Shown in pieces: positions 31,866 to 39,950 of a stretch of 39,950 bases of DNA. The notes below the pieces were generated by a model that worked only from the letters and a program-made list of their open reading frames with translations, searched no databases and was not told where the DNA came from. This DNA comes from Bacteroidota bacterium (GTDB taxonomy: Bacteria > Bacteroidota > Bacteroidia > Flavobacteriales_D > Crocinitomicaceae), in the NCBI GenBank assembly GCA_016192075.1, contig JACPUU010000015.1, forward strand, positions 1-39,950, written 5' to 3'. Positions within the stretch are counted from its first letter, which is position 1; each line of letters begins with the position of its first letter. The translations under genes and the position numbers were made by a program.

Positions 31866-31900
31866 GTTAATATTGAATAATGATTAACGAATGTTGATCA
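31866..31900 (+). repeat. Left inverted repeat of the four-helix-bundle element
   Basis: TGATTAACGAATGTTG (31881-31896) is the exact reverse complement of CAACATTCGTTAATCA at 32323-32338, and AATATTGAATAAT (31869-31881) pairs with ATTATTCGATATT (32345-32357) with one mismatch. The gene at 31932 lies between them. Confidence 0.85.
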
Positions 31901-31920
31901 ACGAAGTATTAATTTAAAAG

Positions 31921-31925
31921 AGGAG
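31921..31925 (+). promoter_or_regulatory. Shine-Dalgarno-like sequence AGGAG
   Basis: AGGAG six bases before the ATG at 31932 in GAGGAGAAGGAAATG. Such a strong Shine-Dalgarno is unusual in this window, where other genes mostly lack one. It fixes the start and fits a gene of foreign or mobile origin. Confidence 0.7.
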
Positions 31926-31931
31926 AAGGAA

Positions 31932-32306
31932 ATGAAGAAGTATGATTTGGAACAACGATTAATTGATTTTGCTGTAAATGTCATTAGTATTTCAGCAGGG
32001 CTGGAGAATTCAAAAGCAGGAAGTCATCTTGGCACACAACTGCTCAGGTCGGGAACAGCACCAGCTTTGAATTATGGGGAAGCCCAGAGCGCTGAGTCCC
32101 GAAGGGACTTTGTACATAAAATGAAAATTGTACTGAAAGAATTGAGAGAGACTTTAGTTGCGCTTAAAATTATAGAAAGGGCTTGTTTAACTGCCACATT
32201 AAATCAATTGGAACCGGCCAAAAAGGAATGCAATGAACTCATTGCCATTTGCGTAAAAAGCATTGAAACTGCGATCAAAAACATGAATTTGGCAGCAGGG
32301 AACTGA
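31932..32306 (+). CDS. Four-helix-bundle protein (23S-IVS-encoded/S23-like)
   Basis: A 124-residue four-helix-bundle protein: the typical start MKKYDLEQRLIDFAVNVISI, SKAGSHLGTQLLRSGTAPALNYGEAQSAESRRDFVHKMKIVLKELRETLVALKIIERA is close to the IVS protein/TIGR02436 family pattern, which includes S23-like proteins encoded in 23S rRNA intervening sequences and the Avd accessory protein of diversity-generating retroelements. No rRNA or retroelement is next to it. It is flanked by inverted AT-rich repeats, which would let the RNA form a stem around the gene. It looks like an IVS-like insertion between rpmA and serS. No function is known to me. Confidence 0.85.
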   Translation: MKKYDLEQRLIDFAVNVISISAGLENSKAGSHLGTQLLRSGTAPALNYGEAQSAESRRDFVHKMKIVLKELRETLVALKIIERACLTATLNQLEPAKKECNELIAICVKSIETAIKNMNLAAGN

Positions 32307-32320
32307 AGCCTGGGTTTTTC

Positions 32321-32457
32321 TTCAACATTCGTTAATCAGTGTTCATTATTCGATATTCGTTATTCTTTTGCCTGATAAGTCAGGGTATTTGAAAGAACCT
32401 TGTCCAACTTCGAAATTCGTTAATCGGTGTTCAATATTTGATATTCTTTAATATTCA
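32321..32457 (+). repeat. Right AT-rich repeat region (two related copies)
   Basis: Copy 1 (32321-32363) is complementary to the left repeat. Copy 2 (32409-32457, CGAAATTCGTTAATCGGTGTTCAATA...) repeats the ATTCGTTAATCxGTGTTCA motif, so the two are direct repeats 80-odd bases apart. CCTGATAAGTCAGG (32371-32384) lies between them, similar to CTGATTAATCAG on the left side (31849-31860). Confidence 0.8.
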
Positions 32458-32526
32458 ACCAATTTAGTCTGTGGCTGCTGAATAAGCCTTGTTTATTCGT
32501 AATTTTACCTTTCAAATTAAATACGC

Positions 32527-33795
32527 ATGTTAGAGATTACCAGAATTCGCGAAGAAAAAGATCAGATCATTGAAGGACTGAAAAAAAGAAACGTTGATTT
32601 CAGCGAAAAAATCAATGCCATAGTTCAGACAGATGCCGCATGGCGGGAAGTGAAAAAAGAACTGGATGATATAGCCGCCGAATCTAACCGGATGGCTAAA
32701 GAAATAGGTCAGCTTTTTAAAGAAGGAAAACAGGCAGAAGCAAATGCTGCCAAAGAAAAAACCAATGTACTGAAAGAGAAAGAAAAGACAGCCAAAGAAA
32801 AAGAAGCACAGCTGGCAGATGATCTTCAGAAACGGTTATATGAAATTCCGAATGTTCCCTGCGCCAAAGTTCCGGTTGGTAAAACACCTGAAGATAATGT
32901 GGTGGCCGCTACCGGCGGAACAGTGCCAACACTCCCTGAATCAGCTTTGGCACACTGGGACCTGGCAAAAAAATACAACCTCATTGATTTTGAAATGGGT
33001 GTTAAAGTCACCGGTGCCGGCTTTCCGTTTTACTATGGAAAAGGAGCTCGTTTACAACGCGCATTAATCAATTTCTTTTTAGATCAGGCACGTGATCATG
33101 GTTATCTGGAGGTTATTCCGCCGTTCGTTGTGAACCAGGATTCCGGCTACGGAACAGGTCAGCTGCCCGACAAAGAAGGGCAGATGTATCATTGTGAGGT
33201 GGATGATTTTTACCTCATTCCCACAGCTGAGGTACCGCTCACAAACATGTATCGCGATGTGTTGTTAAACGAATCTGATTTCCCCATTAAAGTTACCGGC
33301 TATACACCGTGTTTCCGCCGTGAAGCGGGTTCTTACGGAAAAGATGTGCGCGGCCTGAACCGTTTGCATCAGTTTGATAAAGTAGAAATTGTCCATATTG
33401 AGCATCCGTCCAAATCGTATGAAACGCTTGACGGAATGGTTAAATACGTTGAAAATCTGTTACAGCAGCTTGAACTGCCGTATCGTGTATTGCGCCTTTG
33501 TGGGGGTGATATGGGCTTTACATCAGCCCTGACATACGATCTCGAAGTTTATTCTGCTGCTCAAAAAAAATGGCTGGAGGTAAGTTCGGTATCCAACTTT
33601 GAAACCTTTCAGGCCAACCGGCTTAAATTGCGTTACAAAGACAAAGAGGGCAAAAACAAACTGGCGCACACCCTCAACGGCAGTGCTCTTGCCCTGCCGC
33701 GTATCGTAGCTGCGCTCCTTGAAAATCACCAGGATGAGCATGGAATAAAAATTCCGAAAGCACTGGTGCCGTATACCGGATTTGAACGTATTTAA
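32527..33795 (+). CDS. serS: Seryl-tRNA synthetase
   Basis: A 422-residue class II tRNA synthetase that charges tRNA-Ser; cytoplasmic. The N-terminal coiled coil (about residues 20-105, EEKDQIIEGLKKRN ... AKEKEAQLADDLQKRL) holds the tRNA long variable arm. Motif 2 is GYTPCFRREAGSYGKDVRG and motif 3 is NGSALALPRIVAALLENHQ. Length is standard (about 420). It is the first gene of a compact operon with a lipoprotein, a TPR protein, DUF4286 and rsmA. The insertion region to its left may have moved its promoter. Confidence 0.96.
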   Translation: MLEITRIREEKDQIIEGLKKRNVDFSEKINAIVQTDAAWREVKKELDDIAAESNRMAKEIGQLFKEGKQAEANAAKEKTNVLKEKEKTAKEKEAQLADDLQKRLYEIPNVPCAKVPVGKTPEDNVVAATGGTVPTLPESALAHWDLAKKYNLIDFEMGVKVTGAGFPFYYGKGARLQRALINFFLDQARDHGYLEVIPPFVVNQDSGYGTGQLPDKEGQMYHCEVDDFYLIPTAEVPLTNMYRDVLLNESDFPIKVTGYTPCFRREAGSYGKDVRGLNRLHQFDKVEIVHIEHPSKSYETLDGMVKYVENLLQQLELPYRVLRLCGGDMGFTSALTYDLEVYSAAQKKWLEVSSVSNFETFQANRLKLRYKDKEGKNKLAHTLNGSALALPRIVAALLENHQDEHGIKIPKALVPYTGFERI

Positions 33796-33824
33796 GAACC
33801 GTTTGTAGAAACAGCAGACAACGT

Positions 33825-34400
33825 ATGAAAACACTTAAAAACCTGGTCGTTCTTTCGCTCTCATTTTCGGCACTCACACTGGTATCCTGTGATCCGGCGA
33901 AAGAATTTGCAGCTGAACTCAAAACAATTGATTCATGCCTGACAGCGCTTGATTCAATGGAACAGGTATATAAGGGTATAGAATTTGATAGCCTTGACCT
34001 GATGGTAACGCATGTGCTGGACAACGAGTCCAAAATGAAAGAGTTTTATACGTCTGATACAATTGACATGGAATTGGGAATTTTGATGAATAACTGCAAA
34101 GGAATTCGCAAATCCATGAAAAACGTAAAGGGTAAGGGGCTTGCTTTCAGCGATGAAATTTTTGCACTGCGTCAGCAATTCGGAGATTTAAAAACAGATG
34201 TGCTGAACGGTGTGCTTGAAAAAGAAAAAATCAATGAATACCTGCTTGAAGAAAAAGCAGCTTTGGATAAATTGCACAAGAGTTTTTTTGATTTCTATGA
34301 ACTGCAAAAAGCGCAATCAGCAGTGTATTATTATTCGGTTCCCAAAGTTGATGCTTACATACAAAAGTTAAATATTCCCGATGCTGATACGCTTCAGTAA
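33825..34400 (+). CDS. Hypothetical lipoprotein
   Basis: A 191-residue predicted lipoprotein with a type II signal peptide MKTLKNLVVLSLSFSALTLVSC (Cys 22). The mature part is almost entirely alpha-helical, with conserved-looking repeated Leu/Asp heptads, suggesting a coiled coil in the periplasm. Family not recognised. It follows serS by 29 bases and overlaps the next gene by 20 bases, so it is in the operon. Confidence 0.7.
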   Translation: MKTLKNLVVLSLSFSALTLVSCDPAKEFAAELKTIDSCLTALDSMEQVYKGIEFDSLDLMVTHVLDNESKMKEFYTSDTIDMELGILMNNCKGIRKSMKNVKGKGLAFSDEIFALRQQFGDLKTDVLNGVLEKEKINEYLLEEKAALDKLHKSFFDFYELQKAQSAVYYYSVPKVDAYIQKLNIPDADTLQ

Positions 34401-36210
34401 TAGTTGCCTGATCAGCCTTTTTCTGCTGCTGATTGTTCCCGCCGGCGTGGGTGCACAGCCTGTTGATAACGATACAAAGCTGGCCGCGTATTATTTTGAT
34501 AAAGGTGAGTTTGCCAAGGCTGAGGTTTATTATGAAAAGCTGTATAAACAGTATAAATCCAAAAATTATTTTGACCGTTATTTCATGTGTTTGTTTTACC
34601 AGCAGCGCTATGATGAGTGTGAAGTGCTGGCTGAAAAACAGATCAAGCGTGATCCATACGACATAGACAGTAAATTTTTACTGGCAATGGTCTATGAAGA
34701 GACTGATCGTCAGAAAGAAGCAGATGCCATTTACCAGGGCCTGGTAGATAACCTGGAACCTGTTCAAACGCGTATTGATTACCTGGGAAATTCATTTAAG
34801 CAGCGCGGCAAGCTGGACTTTGCACTGCAAACGTATCTGAAAGGAAAAGATCAGCTGAAAGGCGGGTACAGTTTTCAGCTGGAACTGGCTGATTTGTATG
34901 GCCAGTTGAATGAGCCGGAAAAGATGATTGAAGAATACCTGAACCTGCTTGATTACAGTCCCAGTTATCTGAAAACAGTTCAAACCTACCTGGCCCGTGT
35001 CATTGATTTTGCAGAAGAACCAGCCAAGACAGAAATGCTGCGTGTTAATTTGCTGGAGCGCATTCAGAAACACCCTGATTCGGATTATTACAGTGAAATG
35101 CTGATCTGGTTCTACCTCCAGAAAAAAGAATTTTCAGGCGCTGTTATTCAGGCAAAGGCGTTGGATAAACGCAATGACCTGAAGGGAAAAAAAGTATATG
35201 AAGTTGCGCAGATTTGCCAGTTAAATAAAGCGTACGATGCTGCCAACAAGGCTTACCAGTATATCATGGAACTTGGAAAAACATCACCCTATTACAACAT
35301 GGCGGTTGAGGCCGGTTTAAAAATTGAATTTACGTTACTTACCGAGCAATCGGCTTATTCAGAAACAGACCTGGCTGCCCTTGCGCTGCGTTATGAAAAT
35401 GCCATCGTAACCCTGGGAAAAACACCACAAACGCTTGGGCTCATGATTCAGTCGGCAAAAATTTATGCGTTTTACCTGAATGATCCGGTTAAAGCAGAGG
35501 CTGTTGTAAAAGAAGCACTAACGCTGCAAATTAATACAAGACAGCGCGCTGAACTAAAAGTATTATTGGGTGATATTTACGTAGTATCTGACCGCATTTG
35601 GGATGCTTCATTACTTTACATGCAGGTTGAAAAAGATTTTTCAGAAGATGTGATCGGGCATGAAGCCAAGTATAAAAATGCCCGCGTTTTTTATTACGAA
35701 GGTGAATTTGAATATGCCAAAGCGCAGCTTGATGTTTTGAAAGCATCAACCAGTAAGCTGATTGCCAATGATGCCATGCAGCTGTCTCTTTTATTGCAGG
35801 ACAACCTGGGAATAGATACCACCAAAGCGCCTGTGCAGCTGTTTGCCAATGCCGATCTTCTGATTCAGCAAAATCGCTATAATGAGGCCTTGGCATTGCT
35901 TGATTCCATTACCAAAACATATCCTTTTCACAACCTGGCAGATGAAGTTTTGTTTCGTAAGGGAGAAATTTATGAGCACACCCACAATTGGGAAAAAGCC
36001 ATTGAATTTTACCTGCAGGTGTATGATACCTATGGTCACGACATTCTGGCCGATGATGCCGTAATACGCATTGCGCGCATCTATGATTACCGGCTGAATG
36101 ATAAGGCAAAAGCGGCCGAATTTTACCGCAAAATTTTATTCGAATTTTCAGCCAGCCTGCATGGTGCAGAAGCCCGCGAACGATTTACCGAAATACAACA
36201 GGCACAATGA
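34381..36210 (+). CDS. TPR-repeat exported protein
   Basis: A 609-residue exported protein made largely of tetratricopeptide repeats. The signal peptide is MLIRFSNSCLISLFLLLIVPAGVGAQ. TPR-like segments recur, e.g. LAAYYFDKGEFAKAEVYYEKLY, LLAMVYEETDRQKEADAIYQGLV, LLIQQNRYNEALALLDSI, LFRKGEIYEHTHNWEKAIEFYLQVYDTYG, and the last is a typical TPR sequence. Such TPR proteins mediate protein-protein contacts at the envelope. It overlaps the upstream lipoprotein by 20 bases and DUF4286 downstream by 4 bases (ATGA). The partner is unknown. Confidence 0.82.
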   Translation: MLIRFSNSCLISLFLLLIVPAGVGAQPVDNDTKLAAYYFDKGEFAKAEVYYEKLYKQYKSKNYFDRYFMCLFYQQRYDECEVLAEKQIKRDPYDIDSKFLLAMVYEETDRQKEADAIYQGLVDNLEPVQTRIDYLGNSFKQRGKLDFALQTYLKGKDQLKGGYSFQLELADLYGQLNEPEKMIEEYLNLLDYSPSYLKTVQTYLARVIDFAEEPAKTEMLRVNLLERIQKHPDSDYYSEMLIWFYLQKKEFSGAVIQAKALDKRNDLKGKKVYEVAQICQLNKAYDAANKAYQYIMELGKTSPYYNMAVEAGLKIEFTLLTEQSAYSETDLAALALRYENAIVTLGKTPQTLGLMIQSAKIYAFYLNDPVKAEAVVKEALTLQINTRQRAELKVLLGDIYVVSDRIWDASLLYMQVEKDFSEDVIGHEAKYKNARVFYYEGEFEYAKAQLDVLKASTSKLIANDAMQLSLLLQDNLGIDTTKAPVQLFANADLLIQQNRYNEALALLDSITKTYPFHNLADEVLFRKGEIYEHTHNWEKAIEFYLQVYDTYGHDILADDAVIRIARIYDYRLNDKAKAAEFYRKILFEFSASLHGAEARERFTEIQQAQ

Positions 36211-36521
36211 TTATTTACAATGTTACCGTGAATATTGATTACGATGTTCATGACGAATGGCTGCATTGGATGAAAACGGTCCACATTCCAGAAGTCATGA
36301 ATACAGGCATGTTTCTGGAAGCAAAAATAGCCAGAATTCTGGCTGAAGAAGAAGGGGGTAAATCATACGCCATTCAATATCTCTGTGAAAGTATGAAAAC
36401 CTATGAGCGGTATCGTGATGAATTTGCACCCGCGCTTCAGGAGGCTCACACGGTCAGATTTGCAGGTAAATTTGTTGCGTTCAGAACGCTTTTGAAAGTA
36501 GAAAATCACTTCACCCGATGA
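36207..36521 (+). CDS. DUF4286-family protein
   Basis: A 104-residue cytoplasmic protein with the DUF4286 pattern: [36 protein letters not shown] and [16 protein letters not shown]. The family is common in Bacteroidota beside rsmA and has a ferredoxin-like/dimeric barrel look. Function unknown. Both ends overlap neighbours by 4 bases (ATGA). Confidence 0.88.
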   Translation: MIIYNVTVNIDYDVHDEWLHWMKTVHIPEVMNTGMFLEAKIARILAEEEGGKSYAIQYLCESMKTYERYRDEFAPALQEAHTVRFAGKFVAFRTLLKVENHFTR

Positions 36522-37300
36522 GTGTAAAACCAAAAAAACACCTGGGGCAGCATTTTTTGAAAGATGAAACAATCTGTCAGCGAATTGCAGATGCCATTGT
36601 ACCGGCCGGGCGGTTTTCCAAAGTACTTGAAATTGGTCCGGGAACGGGGGCACTCACTAAATTTTTACTCAACCGCACCGATTTTGAAACCTCGGTTATA
36701 GAAATTGATACCGAGTCCGTTGCTTATTTGCAAATCCACTACCCGCAATTGGGCAATCGCATTTATTCAAACGATTTTTTACATACTGATCCGGTTGCAC
36801 TAATGGGCACTGAACCATTTGCAGTGGTAGGTAATTTCCCATACAACATTTCCACCCAGATTCTCTTCAGGGTGCTGGAGTTTAAAGACCAGGTTCCAGA
36901 AGTGGTGGGTATGTTTCAAAAAGAAGTGGCTATGCGTATTGCTGAAGGGCCGGGTTCCAGGGATTATGGCATTATCAGTGTGTTTTTGCAGGCTTATTAT
37001 GACATTGAATACCTTTTTACGGTAGATGAGCATGTTTTTTATCCGCCGCCTAAGGTAAAGTCCGGCGTTATCCGGCTCATCCGCAATAAAACAGCCTCAT
37101 TACCCTGTGATGAAAAACTTTTTACGCGTATTGTCAAAACAGCCTTTGGTCAGCGTAGAAAAACCTTGCGTAATTCACTAAAACCCTTTGCTGATCAGCG
37201 AAAGGAAGTATTTGATGCACATCCTGAATTCTTTGGCAGAAGGCCTGAAACCCTGTCGGTTCAGGATTTCGTATGGCTTACTCAACAATTTCAGGTTTAA
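36518..37300 (+). CDS. rsmA: 16S rRNA (adenine1518/1519-N6)-dimethyltransferase
   Basis: A 260-residue SAM-dependent methyltransferase (KsgA) that dimethylates two adjacent adenines in helix 45 of 16S rRNA, a late step of 30S assembly; cytoplasmic. [10 protein letters not shown] opens the protein, [11 protein letters not shown] is the SAM loop, and [10 protein letters not shown] is the NLPY catalytic motif. The C-terminal [12 protein letters not shown] is typical. Length is normal. It overlaps DUF4286 by 4 bases. Confidence 0.95.
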   Translation: MSVKPKKHLGQHFLKDETICQRIADAIVPAGRFSKVLEIGPGTGALTKFLLNRTDFETSVIEIDTESVAYLQIHYPQLGNRIYSNDFLHTDPVALMGTEPFAVVGNFPYNISTQILFRVLEFKDQVPEVVGMFQKEVAMRIAEGPGSRDYGIISVFLQAYYDIEYLFTVDEHVFYPPPKVKSGVIRLIRNKTASLPCDEKLFTRIVKTAFGQRRKTLRNSLKPFADQRKEVFDAHPEFFGRRPETLSVQDFVWLTQQFQV

Positions 37301-37409
37301 AACGATCTATCAAAAGTTTGGCTTCCAACCATTTCTTTCGTAAATTCGTTTATCCAAAAACCGGCCCCTGTTGTAACAAATCCGGCCCGGAAAGCGTAGA
37401 CTGCACATA

Positions 37410-38327
37410 ATGAAAAGAGTACTACTCAGTTTGATTTTCTCAACCTGTATGCTGTTTGGCTATGGTCAGGCATGGCGTTATGTGCGCCATGAAGTGCAGT
37501 TTGGAGTAGGCGCATCCAATTTTCTGGGTGACCTGGGTGGCTCTAAAGGAATTGGTACCCATGGTATCAAAGATTTGAAGATGAAACCAACCCGGCCAAC
37601 ACTTCAGATGGGCTATAAATTCATGATTACACCAGCCATATCTGTCCGCGGAACATTCATTTGGGGCTATCTTTCAGGGGATGATGCATTGACTAAAAAT
37701 GAAATCCGGAATAACCGGAATCTCAGTTTCAGATCCATGATAGGTGAATTTTCGGGTCTTTTTGAGTATTACCCGGGTGGTGACCGTGTTGTGCCCAATT
37801 ACAAAGTCAGTGGAATCAGCGGAACAAAATCCATAACCTTTATCCCGTATTTCTATACCGGCGTAGGGGTTACATTTTTCAATCCAAAAACCCGGTACAA
37901 TGGCAGTTGGGTTGCTTTGCAGCCATTGGCAACAGAAGGGCAGGGCCTGGCCGGCCGGCCCGATAAATACAAACGCGCTACCCTCGTTATTCCACTCGGC
38001 GCAGGCTTAAAATACATGGTTGACAAACAATGGAGCGTCAGCCTGGACATGTCATTGCGCTATACGTTTACAGATTATATTGATGATGTGAGTACCTCGT
38101 ATTACCGGCCTGATTTGATTGAGGCGGCTTATGGTACCACTGCGGCTGATCTTTCAGACCGGGCGGTTGATCCATCTGCCGGCTTAACAGGTGCCATTCC
38201 TATGGGTGACGGGCGTTACAACTACCTTCAGCGTGGTAATCCAAAGTACAATGATGCCTACATGTTCGCAATAATTTCGGTACATTACCGTTTTAAAAAG
38301 GGACAGACGTTTATTCCGAAATTCTGA
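37410..38327 (+). CDS. DUF6089/PorG-like outer-membrane protein (first copy)
   Basis: A 305-residue predicted outer-membrane barrel with a signal peptide (MKRVLLSLIFSTCMLFGYGQ). The sequence HEVQFGVGASNFLGDLGG, then IRNNRNLSFRSMIGEFSGLFEYY, and DYIDDVSTSYYRP match DUF6089/PorG-type proteins, outer-membrane partners of the type IX secretion system. DUF6089 proteins also occur outside T9SS. It is immediately followed by a second, related gene. Confidence 0.82.
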   Translation: MKRVLLSLIFSTCMLFGYGQAWRYVRHEVQFGVGASNFLGDLGGSKGIGTHGIKDLKMKPTRPTLQMGYKFMITPAISVRGTFIWGYLSGDDALTKNEIRNNRNLSFRSMIGEFSGLFEYYPGGDRVVPNYKVSGISGTKSITFIPYFYTGVGVTFFNPKTRYNGSWVALQPLATEGQGLAGRPDKYKRATLVIPLGAGLKYMVDKQWSVSLDMSLRYTFTDYIDDVSTSYYRPDLIEAAYGTTAADLSDRAVDPSAGLTGAIPMGDGRYNYLQRGNPKYNDAYMFAIISVHYRFKKGQTFIPKF

Positions 38328-38328
38328 T

Positions 38329-39171
38329 ATGCGGTTTTTTCGTATCATTTTTGTTTTATTGCTATTGCTGAATGTCGGCTGGTCTGGTCGTGCGCAAGGG
38401 TTTAAGACAGCAGCTGAGATGGGCTTTTTCGGCGGCGGTTCATATTACATTGGTGATTTGAATCCGCTCAAACATTTTGTTTACAGCAAGCCCGCATTTG
38501 GTGCTATTTTCCGGTATAATCTGACCAAGCGGTATTCATTGCGCTTTACCGGTTCATACGGCCAGGTTTATGGCAATGATGCAGATGCAGATGATCCGTT
38601 CCAGGTAAACCGCAACCTGAGTTTTAAATCAGACATTCTGGAACTGGCATTTGGTATTGAAATAGATCTTTTTAATTACAACATCAACAACATGAAAGAT
38701 CCTATCACGCCTTATTTTTTCTACGAGGTAGCTTTCTTTAAAATGAACCCGACGGCTGAACTGAACGGGGAAGATTATACACTTCAAAACCTGGGAACCG
38801 AAGGCCAGGGCACCAGCCTTTCTGACAAAGATCCGTACAAACTCAATCAGCTTTCTGTTCCGCTGGGTATAGGGTTAAAATTTAACCTCAAAAAACGCAT
38901 GGCCATTTCTATTGAATACGGCATTCGTAAAACCTTTACAGATTACCTGGATGACGTATCGGGGAGTTATGTAGATCCTGATCTGCTGGCAGCCTACAAT
39001 GGTTCACTGGCGGCTGAGTTTTCTGACCGGAGCCTCGGAAATTCAAACCTCTCCAATGTAGGCTTCAACCGCGGAAATTCAAGCAACAAAGACTGGTATG
39101 CATTCTACGGCATCATGTTTACCTTTAAGCCGTTTAAAGAAAACATCTGCGACATGCGCGGGTGGAGGTAA
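38329..39171 (+). CDS. DUF6089/PorG-like outer-membrane protein (second copy)
   Basis: A 280-residue protein whose start follows the previous stop after one base. The signal peptide is MRFFRIIFVLLLLLNVGWSGRAQ. It shares with its neighbour a GGGSYYIGDLNP opening, VNRNLSFKSDILELAFGIE, TDYLDDVSGSYVDP and the LSDRS stretch, so the two are paralogues by duplication. The C-terminus ends with a short Cys-containing tail. PorG assignment follows the family; which copy serves T9SS is unclear. Confidence 0.85.
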   Translation: MRFFRIIFVLLLLLNVGWSGRAQGFKTAAEMGFFGGGSYYIGDLNPLKHFVYSKPAFGAIFRYNLTKRYSLRFTGSYGQVYGNDADADDPFQVNRNLSFKSDILELAFGIEIDLFNYNINNMKDPITPYFFYEVAFFKMNPTAELNGEDYTLQNLGTEGQGTSLSDKDPYKLNQLSVPLGIGLKFNLKKRMAISIEYGIRKTFTDYLDDVSGSYVDPDLLAAYNGSLAAEFSDRSLGNSNLSNVGFNRGNSSNKDWYAFYGIMFTFKPFKENICDMRGWR

Positions 39172-39339
39172 TTCAGTAAAGAGCAACAGTGTGAACGCTT
39201 ACGCCACCGCTAAAGCTTTAGGCGGCACACGGTCAGCGCTGGGGCAGTGCCGGACGCGTGAGAATAATTCCGTAAGGGTGAATTTTTCTTCTTCCGCAAA
39301 ACAATAATTGAAGATTTTCCCTCTTTCCCTTTACCTCAA

Positions 39340-39903
39340 CTAAGCGTAAAACGGAGAAATCATCAGGTACACCACCACACCTGAAATGGCCACATATAAC
39401 CAGAACGGATAAGTGCGTTTACCCCATTTTTTATGTGATTCGTAATTGCCGGCAATGCCTTTGATATAGGTAATAAGCACCATGGGTATGATGGCAATAC
39501 TTAGTATAATATGTGACACCAGCAGCAAAAGATAGATCAGGCGGGTTGACTGATACAGCGTTACTTCGTCACCATCAAGCACGTGGTTGTGATTTATGTC
39601 GCCGTATAATGTATGTTCAGAGGTGATGTGATAAGCAATGTAGCCCACTAAAAAAAGGAGTGAACAAAGAATAGCTGTTTTGATCAGCCGCTCGTGCAGT
39701 TTGCGTTTTCCCTTTTTAATTGCAACAATGGCTGATGTCAGAATAATGGCGGTCAGCCCGTTTAATGTGGCGTAAACGGGTGGCAGAAATGTTAAATCAA
39801 ATCCCTTTATTTTGATTCCGAAAAGGGCTGCTACTACAGCGGGAATAGCAATAGATGCAGTGATTACCCAGGGCCGGTATTTTTTTTCCAGATCAGTTAC
39901 CAT
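39340..39903 (-). CDS. DUF420-family membrane protein with EF-hand-like loop
   Basis: A 187-residue integral membrane protein with five or so helices of the DUF420/YozB family, usually linked to cytochrome oxidase assembly. Conserved histidines are visible at H70 (LHERLI), H92 (YHI), H131 (VSHIILS) and H157 (SHKKWGK), possibly metal- or heme-binding. Between two helices is DINHNHVLDGDE (102-113), an EF-hand-like calcium loop (D, N, N, D, E at positions 1, 3, 5, 9, 12), not part of the family core as I recall it. It overlaps a minus-strand neighbour whose stop lies inside its first codons. Confidence 0.82.
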   Translation of the reverse strand: MVTDLEKKYRPWVITASIAIPAVVAALFGIKIKGFDLTFLPPVYATLNGLTAIILTSAIVAIKKGKRKLHERLIKTAILCSLLFLVGYIAYHITSEHTLYGDINHNHVLDGDEVTLYQSTRLIYLLLLVSHIILSIAIIPMVLITYIKGIAGNYESHKKWGKRTYPFWLYVAISGVVVYLMISPFYA

Positions 39904-39950
39904 ATTCTTCTTTTAATAGTTTACGAATATCTTTTTCCAGCTGATCTACC
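39893..39950 (-). CDS. C-terminal fragment of a probable SCO-family protein (partial)
   Basis: Only the last ~18 codons are in the window. The minus strand reads VDQLEKDIRKLLKEEYGN and a TGA (39895-39893) that overlaps the ATG of the DUF420 gene. In Bacteroidota the gene before DUF420 is often an SCO1/SenC copper chaperone, and its C-terminus often looks like this, so SCO is the best guess. The rest of the gene lies beyond the window edge. Confidence 0.5.
   Translation of the reverse strand, partial: VDQLEKDIRKLLKEEYGN

Noticed and set aside
39181..39260. CCGCTAAAGCTTTAGGCGG inverted repeat as a terminator or attachment site
   Set aside because: It is a near-palindrome without a T-run and without a second copy in the window; nothing more can be supported.

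Overview
The window looks like a chromosomal segment of a member of the Bacteroidota, most likely a flavobacterium-like (Flavobacteriales) organism. The evidence is the pair of gliding-motility genes gldB and gldC, two adjacent DUF6089/PorG-type outer-membrane proteins, many lipoproteins and secreted beta-rich proteins, a near absence of Shine-Dalgarno sequences, and repeated TAnnTTTG boxes (the Bacteroidota -7 promoter element) in front of genes. No rRNA or tRNA gene was seen. Most of the window is ordinary core genome; the accessory signals are concentrated in four places.

Layout. 1-2.6 kb: a 50-bp tandem repeat, then manC and a SprT-like metalloprotease-fold gene as a minus-strand operon, and a secreted hypothetical. 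2.7-6.1 kb: a GNAT-like hypothetical, an APC amino-acid permease, and an AAA ATPase/DUF4143 gene whose promoter is embedded in a 32-bp palindromic tandem repeat. 6.3-10 kb: a rimK-like ligase and a zinc deacylase in a translationally coupled pair, then an extended SDR and a eukaryote-like steroid 5-alpha-reductase homologue.

10-15 kb: a run of small minus-strand genes (DUF6326, Crp/Fnr, unknown, orphan HigA, lipoprotein, a gene fragment, a secreted protein). They are separated by long imperfect inverted repeats that share a core like GCCAAACCGTTATAGGCA next to the start codons. This resembles an integron-type gene-cassette array (attC-like sites with no integrase in the window) and is the strongest candidate for an under-described system here.

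15-21 kb: phoH-like and ppiD on the minus strand, pdhB and a GNAT-like protein on the plus strand. 21.2-22.2 kb: a REP-associated tyrosine (HUH) transposase preceded by a perfect 44-bp palindrome. Its own palindrome core is embedded in frame as a 51-bp tandem repeat inside the transposase gene. 22.2-31 kb: DUF2279 protein, a secreted protein, ispD, VF530, a 2Fe-2S ferredoxin, nadE, an outer-membrane barrel, gldB-gldC, engB, a deoxynucleoside kinase, and an EamA transporter. 31-32.5 kb: rplU-rpmA with a strong terminator, then a four-helix-bundle (23S-IVS-protein-like) gene flanked by inverted AT-rich repeats, which looks like an insertion between rpmA and serS.

32.5-40 kb: a compact operon serS-lipoprotein-TPR protein-DUF4286-rsmA in which four genes overlap, two DUF6089/PorG-like proteins, and at the right edge, on the minus strand, a DUF420 membrane protein behind the C-terminus of a gene that is probably an SCO-family copper chaperone.
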